From Pelargonium nanum (lineage: Eukaryota; Streptophyta; Magnoliopsida; Geraniales; Geraniaceae), in NCBI GenBank assembly GCA_036897485.1, contig JAYMTF010000714.1, forward strand, positions 1-31,245: a stretch of DNA of 31,245 nucleotides, written 5' to 3'. The notes beneath the pieces are model-generated. The model was given only the letters and a program-made list of their open reading frames with translations. It was not told where the DNA came from and did no database searches. The position numbers were made by a program, and so were the translations under genes. Positions 10,801 to 22,800 of this stretch are shown piece after piece. The stretch's first letter is position 1; each line of letters begins with the position of its first letter.

Positions 10801-13800
10801 TCATTTTTCATCAGCAAAGATCCCAGACTGAGTATGCTACAATTCAGAGTCATTTAGGCAAGAACAAATTGCAATTTATAATACAAGACAAGTATTAAAG
10901 AGAAACCATATAACCACACACATGGCGTCATGTACAACTTATTATACATCCTACCTCACTGCATTACCTCAAGAACGAAGTACTCAGGAATATCATGAAA
11001 GTCATTTGGCCTGGCAGGATAGTATTAAAATAAATAAATTAGTAAATAATGTTGAAACTCAGTATAGCAAGCTTGATAAGTTCAATCTATTTAACTCAAG
11101 AATCTTACTTTGGTAGTCCAATATTTACATCAAACCTCCTACTTTTAAAAAACTTCACCAAATGGAGTAAACCAGCCCAATCAGTTTCCTGCAGGACCAA
11201 ACCACTCAAGAAGTTAAACCAAGCTTTGATGCCAAACTCAATGAACATGAATCTAGAAAGAATAAGAGCATAAAGCCATAAACATGCACAATTTCCTTTC
11301 ACTATAACTCAACAGCAGACAAAGATAGAGCTCAGGGACCTTTCTAGTTTCAAATGATTAAGATTGATCACTAGCAACTATCTCTATGTACATGAATCCA
11401 TACTCCCTGATGGAAAAGTTAAATCGAGGATATTATGCGAACTTCACCAATTTTCTTCTATTAATTTTAATAAACCATTAGGAATATCACAATATAGAAA
11501 GAAACAACTGCAACTAAGAAAGATGGAGCAAGTATAATATAATGCTTTTTTATTGGTACCAGCTCTTAGGTCAAGGAATCACAAATGCTGAACAAGGGTG
11601 CACTACTTTAAGAAACCAGCTTCGTAAGAACTATCAGAGCTTAGTGAAAAAATTGAGCTAAACAATGTGTTAAATTTTAAAATGGGTTACACATAATGGT
11701 TTGGACTTCCACAACTAAAAAGTCAACTTTGTTAGTATAGTTTCACTTGCACCATTATATGTAGCTTATTTACTTCATATTTATCCAATGTGGAATTTAT
11801 TTCACCCACTTCTATGCTCCTCCTCACGTGCCAGTCTCACATTTTTCTTTTATCGTTGAACTTGACATGTGCACAATCGGGGGCCTTTTCAATCCACACT
11901 CCCCTCACGTGTAGGTAATTTTCTTCCACACGTGAGCCGCTGCAGGCATGTCCATCTGCAAGCAGGCCGAACACCAAAAGAGGAGATAATATAAACGGAC
12001 TCAAGCCTGAGTCAAAATCAGCTTTGATACCATGTTAAATTTGATGATAGGCTACACACAATGGTTTGAGCTTCCACTACTAAAAGGTCAACTTTGTTAG
12101 TAGAGTTTCACTTGCACCATTACAGGTAGCTTATTTATTTCATATTTTTCCAATGTGTGATTTATTTCACCAACTTCAACACAATTCTCATTACCTCAGA
12201 TGCTGTATCAGCCAATGCATATGCTGCCTCAATTCGAACTCTCCAGAAGGCCTTGATAAAACAGAAAAATGATAGTCACACAACATTTAATATGAATAGT
12301 AAGACACCAACTATACATCTGAGAGTAGTATATACCTTGGAGTTGCAAAGGAAATTATTCAGAGCACTGATAACAGAAAATGAAATCTGTGGAAGTGCCA
12401 CTAGAGATGCAATTGCTTGTGACTGGGCAACAACATCTTTGTCTTTCTCTAATTGATTGATCTGTAAGAGCATCCCAGTGTCAGAAATGATTATTAACCA
12501 AATGGTGGGTACTTTTACAGAAAACAGATAAATCAGCACCATAGCATTTAAAACATACAAAGAAGCCATGTAATGCCAATCTATGAGCACCATCAAACAG
12601 TTTGGTAGCTCAAGCAATCAAATATGATTAGATATGTAAACTAAGATTTTGAGAGTTGCAGAAAGGGATAACTAAATGCCCCCTTCGTGCCAGAGAGGGA
12701 AAGGAGAAAAAGCCACACACAAAAGGACACTCAAATCACCACGCCTCAATGAATCATGGATCCTTATAATTATGGCTAGGTGAGTCTGTGCCGGTACTTC
12801 AGTACTTGCCTTAGGTTTTGGATCATTCAGACTAGAGCTTCATTCAATTTTAAATTCATCTAAGATAATTTGTATCATGTACGTGAACTCGTCTCAGGTT
12901 CTGTATCATTCAGACTCAATTTCTTCTCAATTTTTAAATTTTATCTTAAATAATTTGTATCCTGTACATAAAAGACATGCTACAAATGAAGGCAGAGTCA
13001 AATAAGTGTCTGCCCCACTTAAATGTAACTTGGATGGGGACAGAACAAGAACATATGCAACTTCAACTTTCAGGTACGATTGTTAAACCAGAGAAAATAG
13101 AAGCTAAAAGTATATCATCTAATCTTAGACCTCGCCATTGTAATGGCTGTCTCTAGGTTATTTGATTTACAATACATAACACCACAATCTACACATCCCA
13201 AGGATAGATTTTGAATATAAAGCACAAGCTTTTACATATCAGCAACTAAAGCTTATGTTGTAATGAGTTTCACCACTCTGGTTCCTGTTCTAACTCTCAG
13301 ATGTTATTGATATTGAAAGAGGGAAGGGGCTGGAGAATGGCATCAAAGAAAACTAGGGATGCACAGTTTGATGGGAGAGGATACGAATGGGGATCTCGAT
13401 TTGTTTTTCTAGGACACATATTCCATTTCCATGTCATGGTTGGCAATGTCATTTAGGCATTAACATGAAACCATGAGATGACTATTGAGTCTTGTACCTC
13501 ATTATTAGCATTTGGCAATGCTATTTTACTGGGTCAAGCATATGCCAGCCCCATATGAAGCAAGAAAAACCAAAGCAAAAAAGTTGGTTTGACTACCTGG
13601 AATTCTACTCAGAGTCAAGAAAAGATAAATGAATGTACAAACCATCAGCTTAATGTCTACAGAATAAAATTGTCCCCGCAGTTGTCAAAGGAACTTTACA
13701 ACAAATCAAGACTATTGACAACTTGGAATAAAAAGTAAGCAATATACACTTTCCGCTACCCTAAGAATATCCCAGTAAAGGACAGCAGAAAACAACCGAG

Positions 13801-16800
13801 AGAATGGTAACTGCATGACATGAGCAGTATCATTTCTTACCCACATCTGCACAGGTTGATTGAAATGAATTTCAGCAAGATATTCCATTTCTGGGTCCGC
13901 CCTAATCCATAACAAGGGAGATTCCGCACTGTTGTAAGACAATTAAATATAAAATAAATAAGCATAACAGTCACCAACAGATCTTCTACGTCTTGTTTCA
14001 ACGAGAAAAGCCACTTAACCCCAATGAAATAGCAAAGTACCTGGAAGCAGGTGTAGCATCAACATTATCATCAGATCCATCAGGTTTCGAACCCTTTTTG
14101 GGCTTCTGAAAACGCCTAGCAGCAAGTTTTGAATGGCACTGTATTTCAACTAGTTGCCAAGTATCTCCAGCCATTGGCAAAATTGGGTAGTCTGACGTAT
14201 TATCAAGTTCGTGAACCCTGATACTCATCATCCCAGGCCATCCAATATCTCCATCTCGATTCTCAGAATTCGGGTTAGAATTAATAAAAGATATACTTGA
14301 ATCAGGTATAGCAGTGCATCCACGTAAAACGGCCAATTCAACCATGTTCTTCCGTTTGTTGTAGGACAGCCCCATCCTGGTAAATCAAGGTCCAGAAGAA
14401 GGATACAATTTTGACAATTTAATAAGTAAAAGAATACGAACATGTGCATAAGAAAAATATGTAGCTATACAAATCATATTGCATACCTTAGTACTGGACA
14501 CCCACACGATCCCACCCATCGAGGAAAAAATTCTTTCAGAAATGGCCGCTCAAGATTTCCAATCTTATTTGCAAAATGCCGAAACTGCATCACACAATTT
14601 ATAAATTAAATATTTAAAACAACTCTGAAGTGCATACACCAATCAACAGAACAAGAAAATAAGGGCGCATGATTTGCATGCACCAGACATTTCAGATCAT
14701 CAGTAAAGATAAAAGATTTTCATCTACAAGGTTGTATGTTCTTTGGTTCTTTTAAAGATACGAAGTTTTCTCCTCTTTCTTGTTTAAAAAGGGAACTCCA
14801 TATCACCTTAGAGTCTTAGACATCAACAAGACAAAGCTACAGATTTACATGAGCTGACAGAATCACATATCAATTCAAAAGTTTCAGGCATTAATGATAC
14901 AAATTCATATAGAGACAAATTGGGATAAAAATATCAACTGGCATGTTGACAGGCAAGACTAATATATGATGTAGGCTTTCATGGTATGGTAGAATGTAAC
15001 CACCTCTTTCGTACTTAGAGATCTTAAAGATCTGGTTGTATCATGAGCGCGTGAAACAATTGTCTGCAAAATCTGTGTTACACAAAAAAAAAAAGTATCA
15101 GCAACATCCAGATTTGGTTCTGCAATAACTAGTGTTACAAAGCAATTGATAAACTACAGTATGTTTCTCAATTCAATTGTATCATGAAGTCCATAATTTT
15201 ATTAACAGAACAACGCTCAGAAAAATTATAACTTATGTCTGTTATTTCTGAAATTTAATCAGGAATGAATATAAATTTAATCTCAATAACTATAGCTTTG
15301 AATTACTTTCGTATTAGGCATGGATGAAGCCCATTAATAGTGTTGAATCAATTTAGTTTAGAAATATCACGATACAACTATTTCTTAAGAAGAATTAATT
15401 TACCACTGAAAAGCCTTTTACTTCATTATTTGTCATTTAACAACAACAACAACCAAGTCATTTACCCTATATTAATATATATATATATATTTTTTTTGAA
15501 GTGAGGGGTTTGACACTCTACAGTACATCATTGGTAAAAAAGAGTAATGTATGGAGACTGGAGTAGCAACTAAAAGCTAAATGAGAAGGAATGATATCCG
15601 GGCTTCATCTAGCTAGCATGTCAAATTCACTCTACATGTATCGCCTATGGAGTCAAAAACATGCAGTTGCTCAGACATGTACAGCCACCACCAAGCCACT
15701 TAATGCCTTGTTAAACTTCTCTCCCACCCAAAAGCATGAGCTATTAAGCAGAGGGCCCAACTAGTTTACTATGTAGTTATTAACTTCACATTCTTTCTAT
15801 GTGAGATACTTCGACACTTGGTGTTTGTACTTTTATTCCTTTCTTGGGAATTTTAATAAAAGTACCCTTTGCTTATGAAAAAGAAAAGGAAAAAGAGAGA
15901 GAGATACTTTGACACTCCCTTTTATTGCAAGCCGGAAAACACAGCAGCAATGAGTATAGACCAAGAGTTAACTAGGAGGACACACAAATAGGTCACATAG
16001 CCCCAAGACCAAACAAACTCTAATATCAAGCTTAATCAAATGCAGGGCCTAGCTAAGTTATCCGTTGGTCATTCACTTCACATTCTCTCAATGCAAGATA
16101 CTTCAACAGGCCCGAAAATTAACATCTATGTGGCAAGGCAGTTATGAATCCACCTTCAGGAAAACAACTGTTCAGAAAACCTAACTTATCGCGTAAAAGT
16201 ATTTCAAAAATCATGAGAACTCCTAGGTCTTGAGAAAGCGAAAGAAGAGGCTAATGAAAGAAATACAGTACAATACACAAGAAAATCAGTAAAAAAAACA
16301 AGAAGCTTATCATGATTATATAATGAATCAAATGATCAAAACATTAAGGTGCTAGAACTCTTACTTTACGGAAGTACTCCGGGCCCATCTGCTTCTCCAA
16401 CATTTGAAGAATTGCCACCTTGTATGAATATGAAGCAATTGGTCAAAAAGAATTAGGGGACCAAAAAATGGAAACAAAGATATTGAAAGTTAAAGAGAGA
16501 CAGAGGCAACTCCAGTTGAACTTACAGACTTCCAAGAGCGTATTTTACCGTACAAACCAATGCGTTGTGTTCCATACAAATCCTTACAAGAAGCAGTGGA
16601 GCTTAAAGCAGTTACCCCAGTGTCATCTGCTCTGCAAACAGCACAATTTGCCTACATCTCAAATTAACAACAGTGTTAGTCTCAGAGTGAGATATAGCCT
16701 ATAGAAGTGTAACAAATACTTCAAATATTCAATCCATGTATGCATCATGCAGAAACCAGAGCCAAAACCAAATCCATGCAGATGCAAGAACCGTCAAAAT

Positions 16801-19800
16801 ATTTGAAATTGAATTAATCAACTAACTAAATTTACAAAGAAAAAATGACTGTACATCCAACATGGCATTACTACTATCGTAAATGCCAAGATTGCAAAGG
16901 CGCCACCAATCCAGTCCAGAGACCCGATTGCCATCTTTCATCATTTCTTCCAGTGCAATCTGTCATTGTCATCTTAACACCCAGCAAACAAGATGGATTC
17001 GCGTCATTGTCCACCAAACAAGCCAGTTCATCGTTTCAGCCTACTGAACACAGAGGCATGCTGTCCTTCAAGTCCCACAACCTCATTGTTCCTCCATTAC
17101 CAGCATCGTCTCCTTGCTCCATTCTCCAGGTTGTGTCACTGTTTCGGACTCTCTTTTTTTTCATAGCAGGGCCGATAGTTGGTTGTGTTTGGTTTAAAGA
17201 AACATTTCAAAGTGCTTTCGCTTTTCCTCCTTCCTAGATTAACAACAGAGGATTTGAAGATAAAATATATTTAATCAATTTAGAGAACCCCATATACCCC
17301 AGCTGTGTCTCTGGGACAACACAGATACCAATGTGAAGATAAATGGGTAGTGTTAGAAGAGGATAAACAAGATCTTTACCATATTTGCAAGCCTTGTTGT
17401 TAGAAAAACCCCTACAGCTCCCAATCAGTTTGAACCCACATAATATGATTATTCTCATTTTAGCCATTTCAGAATAAAAAAATTACAGCCTGTCCCTGAC
17501 AACAGATTACCCATGTTTCATGCCATTGAATCTTGATGAAAAACACTAATTTACTCAAGTAAAAAGTTCTACAAGGATTATCTGAAGGACAATACAAAAA
17601 TTAATGAATTTGATGAATGACTGAAATGTCAGCTCAGTAAGGTGTTGTTTATATTATTTGGGAATTGGGATTTATCAATTAGCTTGTAGTGAAGTATTGG
17701 CCTTGAACATTCCAAATCTTCCTTCAAATGAAAGACGCTGATGATAGAGGAGCATCTTTAACAATAGGGAGAAATAAAAACGCAGAGTCCAAAGGGTGAC
17801 AAATTCTTTTTGAATAAAAATGAAGGACAAATTGATAACAACAAACATCAAACAAAATTGGCAAGAAAGGGTGAAAATCACAGTGCAAAATACTCGTCCA
17901 GTTGCCAAAATAATCACACCAGTAATTATCAAGGCCTCAGCCAGAACATGCCATTGGTTATTGATATGATTCGTATACACACTAAAAAACTATTTCATAT
18001 TTCAAAAAGTCATAGGATATGCGATATATGCATGTTACTGCAGAAAAAACAAACCTTGTATCTTCGATAGCGTGCCTCATTGTTTCCTAAAAATTGCTTG
18101 ATAAAAGTATCCGTCAAAAATCCAGCAAGCCCATCCAACAGCCACTCTGATAACAGGCATTAAGCAACTAAATTTCTGTTACGTGAATAGATTTTCTTTC
18201 ATACCTTACTGAAATATATTTCACTAACCCCAATCTAGTGCAATATATATATATATATATATTTACATGCTGCATCAACTTACCATCATCTGGTGCCTCA
18301 GGAGTGATGTATACACCAAACCACTGTCTTGCCAGGGCATAAGCAAGTTTAATCCATGTATCAATGGTCTGACATAACAAATGTTGACCCGTTAAAATAA
18401 TGTAGGAAGAGCATGAAGCATGAGAAAAACAATAGTTTAAAATACAATAACAAGCAGCTGTTGATGAAAATTTTATACCAGGACCCGTAATAAAGTAACT
18501 GAATCTTTTTTTTTAAAGTGAGTAACTGAATATTTTATATACCTTTGATACAACAAACTGCAATGCTAAAGAGGAATAAGCTTCACCACAGACACAACCC
18601 ACTAGCAAACAAAATATTTAACTGCTCAACTATTACAGCTATTCGTATCCTTGAAAATGCAAATTACTTCCCTACACTCACGGGAAGATTAAAAATATAT
18701 GTGTAGAAGGAAGACTCACATTTTATTGAATATTACAAAACCTCTTAACCTGGCTACAATCAAAACAAAGAGGAACCAAGGGATGCAAAGGTGGATGGAA
18801 TTGGAACCTGTGATGAAGATATGTAGGTTATGCATTCAACTCTCCTCACTACCAAGGAGTTAAGAGGATTTCTAAGCTGCATGATCCTGGAGATGAAGCA
18901 TTAGAGCTTTGAAACTGAATTTGAATTTTTCTCAAATCCTTAAAAGAACAAGGCATTTTTAACGCAAGGTGGAGTGATGCCAAGTAACCACCAACTGGCA
19001 GGAATGAAACTAATGGTAATAACCTTCATTTTGTTTGTTTAATCTCATTACTGTTGAGAGACAGATCTGAATCCTTAATTTTCGAAACCTAGCTCCCAAA
19101 TATTTTTAATTCAACAAACCAAAACCCTAATTTGTATAGCTCAAAAAATTTCCTCTCAACACTTCACATGTATTTGTATCAACGCTTTAGGCATTGAAAC
19201 AATGTCATCACAGTGCCAAGGCAGATTAAAGTAATGGATATATTAGACAAATTCTTCATATGAAAAAATATTAATTAAAAGAGAAATAACCATAAAATTC
19301 CAGAACTGCATGAAAGAAAAAAATAAAGAAAAACATATGAATGGAAGCATGATAGTTGAGGTCTTAAGAATGCCACGGTCATTGAAAAAAGTTCTATAAA
19401 TCAGCCAAAAATGAGCCTTATGCCAAAATCACAAATCTTTCAAATACTGTTCGTTTGAATTTGATTATTGAAGAGTCCAGAGAACCCTAAGAGTTAATTT
19501 CTAATGTTGTTTCTACTGTCACTACTAGTACACTTGAATATCGTAAGCATGCTATCTTGGAACAAAATTGGAGGAAATAGAAAGAAACCTTTCGAGCTAA
19601 CAGAATCTTTGAATGTCCCATAGCAAACATTATGTAGGACAACAAATTTGTTATAGATGCAAATGAAAAAATAAGTAACTTCATTTCTGACCTGCCCTCC
19701 ATCTCTGTTGCTTCCAAAAAGCAAAAAGATGGCAGTAAAGACTATAGTCCTTCTACTACAAGCTAGCATGGACGCAATAAACAAAGAAAATGTATTACTT

Positions 19801-22800
19801 AGGACATTTTAACACTTGAGTAAAGTTCTTTGAAGTCTAAAAAAGAAGACTTATATCAATGCTACCCAAAGTATTGGAAACAACTCAACCCACAACGAGC
19901 CAACATGTGTCCTTTAACAGTCCAATTAATCGAAAAATATGGAGCAGATTGCGCATATGGATCCAAAAACTGCAGGACTGTGGAACGCATGCTCAAGCAC
20001 AATATCCATGGTCGTGCTAAAGAACACGCGCTCATACACGATGTCAAATGCTAAACTAACACATGCCCGTTCTTCCAAATTTGCACACCCATGTCATGAA
20101 TAAACACAGACACATGACTATGTGCCTGGGAAGATCATGCATGTGCTCTACATTTTGGTACAGGCCGCACCAAAAATGTTCGTATTCACCTTGCGGGCAC
20201 TCCAAGCGCATGACTATGCGCCTGAGAAGATCGCGCATGTGCTCTATATTTTGGTACAGTCCGCACCAAACACGTTCGTATTCACCTTGCGGCACTCCCA
20301 AGCCCATGCCTCTTTCCCAAAGAGACAACCCATGAAGCGCCGACACTCTCCTCCAACAGAGTATTAGGGTCTGACACGCAAATCAGACACAACACACTTC
20401 CGTACGAGTCCAACACGCGAATCATTATTAAAAAAAAAAATAGAACGTAAAATATTAATCCAACACAATCTTGACATGTCTCCAACACACAATGTCCTAT
20501 TTATCAATAAACATTTTTTTTTCCAAAAATGAATAAGAAAACGAACTTATTTTATCCATAGATTGCAATAACTTAGTATTTCATTATTTGTTTGTGACAT
20601 GTCATTTGTGTTGTTAGCTTAGTTTAAACTTATTATGATTACGGGTTGTAGTGACTTGGTTTGTTTATTCGACTTAAATTTGTGGCAACAACTCTGCTCA
20701 CTTGTATTATTTGAATGTTGAATGAAAGTGGACTTGTGTACTTATATGATGTTTATTGTAATTTGGCATACTGTCAAGTTTAATTTCAATACAACTAAAA
20801 ACCATACATGTATATAATTTATCACATATATATTTTAAATTAAAAATTAATGTATAGTATCGTGTTGTATGTTTTTCGAAAATGACAAATCATCCATCTG
20901 AAATGCGTCGCGAATCGTGTCTCTTGTCAGTGTTTGTGCAACATAGCAGACAACATGACACACCTATGCGCGTCCTAAAGTCTATCCCGTACTCGTGTGA
21001 AACATTTTTCTCACATGGTAGTCCATTTGCACCGCCACATAACTTTTCTTTGACCAACCAAAATAAAGTGACACCCCACAGCTACTAGTATAAATACCCC
21101 ACCATCATGTGATGAAAGGTCATACCCTAGCATCTTACAATTTACTTCTTCAGTCTTTATACCTCATAGTGCTCTGAACGCATAAGTGGGTACTTACTCT
21201 CAAGTCATATGTAAATTCTAGTTCACACGCGCAGTTATTCAATTAACACGTGTATTCTTCCTTTTCATATATAAATATTTAAAAGAAATCGATTTAAGAT
21301 CCTATTCAATCTCTAGACAACATTCAAGAACATGTTTTAAAGTGAAAATGACAGGAATATACACATCAGATTTACATAAGATTGTCCCCATCAGAGATAG
21401 AATCACAATTTTTAACGAATGAAACACAAGAATCAGAAGCGATTCCTTGAAACATATTCATCATTGAAGATATCTTGACATCAAGCCTTGAAATGTATTA
21501 CTTGCACGGTTAGCTTAAGGGGATCTTTGCCACCATAATTAAATCATAATTGAACTAAGGCCGTGTTTGGATTATCTCATATTTCTGGCCAATCATGTTT
21601 TCTACTACAAAGGTTCGGGTTCACAGATTTGACTGAACAAGTATGCTAAACTTTTGCTCCAAAGGACAAAGGAGAGTCAAAAGCTGCCATATAAACTCAC
21701 AGCTAATCATGGAGAATGAGAAATGCGAAGATGCATATTTTAATATGGGCCATATTAGTAAATAAGAAAAATACCATTATCTTCTATGTAGATGGAAATA
21801 AGGAATAGTATGTCATACAATGATCTGACTTTAAGGAATAAATAGGAAAGCTAGCTATAGATCATTCCTTTTGTCTATGTAAAAAGCATATATCAACTGC
21901 ACTGTTCATTAAACCATTGTCCATAAAACACACACGTTCTACAGAAATAAAATGTGTGCATCCCCCTCACACATGTACTCTCTCATCTGGCCGTGTGGCA
22001 ATACAGGACAGGGCTTCCCATGGCCCTATTAGAATAAAAATATGAAATATGAAAGCATAGCAGAAGCAAGGTTCTAATCTCAACTCTCTAAATCACTCAC
22101 AACAAATAGAATGATTAGACATATTTTTATGTGCAAGAAAATTTTACATAGGTAACACTTGTCTAGTGCATCTGAAAATAAACATGAAAATTTTATAACA
22201 GCAATGGCCAATCTCTAGATACTTATCTATAATCATGTAACATGAAATTTTACTAATGCTGTTCATTGTCTTTCAGCAGCCCATGACTTCTTTTTTTATG
22301 TTTTATAGTTATTATTGACTAGCTGCAACCCCTGCTCATTTTATAAGATGGTACATTAAAACATGCCAATTAAGAGCAACAAGCTTGTGAATTTTATTTT
22401 GAAATGAACAAACCTGATCAATAATCTTCTCGTCAAACAGAACTTGAGAGCTGAAGATGCTCATAGAGGCACCCAAACTTAATGAAGATAGTGCCATCTC
22501 AGGAGCCACAAAAACTTGCTTGTATGACCCAAACGGAAAGTTCACAGAAAGGTAATTCTCATAGTGGCTGTTGAAGGTATATATATAATCATTAATAATT
22601 AAGCATAAGAGGTAAAAATTTACATGGTGAGACCGAAAGAGAGGAAATGATACAATGCAAATAGAGGTACCTGAATGCATTATGGAAAAATTCCACTGTA
22701 TTTTGAAGCTTTAAAAAATTAGCTGGCAAACACATATGAGATACAAGAGCAATCTGGTTGTCAGGAAGGATTTCAAATGGAGCAACTGCCAAAGATATCC

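Noticed and set aside
21089-21096. Plus-strand TATAAATA in intron 6 as a promoter
   Set aside because: No gene follows in the sense direction; the flanking sequence could be an old repeat promoter, but no element ends were found.
21551-21600. MITE terminus (CTAAGGCCGTGTTTGGATT)
   Set aside because: Only one end of this common plant repeat type is visible; no partner end or target duplication was found.
18055-22567. Active M1 aminopeptidase
   Set aside because: The fold is present but the zinc-binding and catalytic residues are replaced, and the full-length protein is TAF2.
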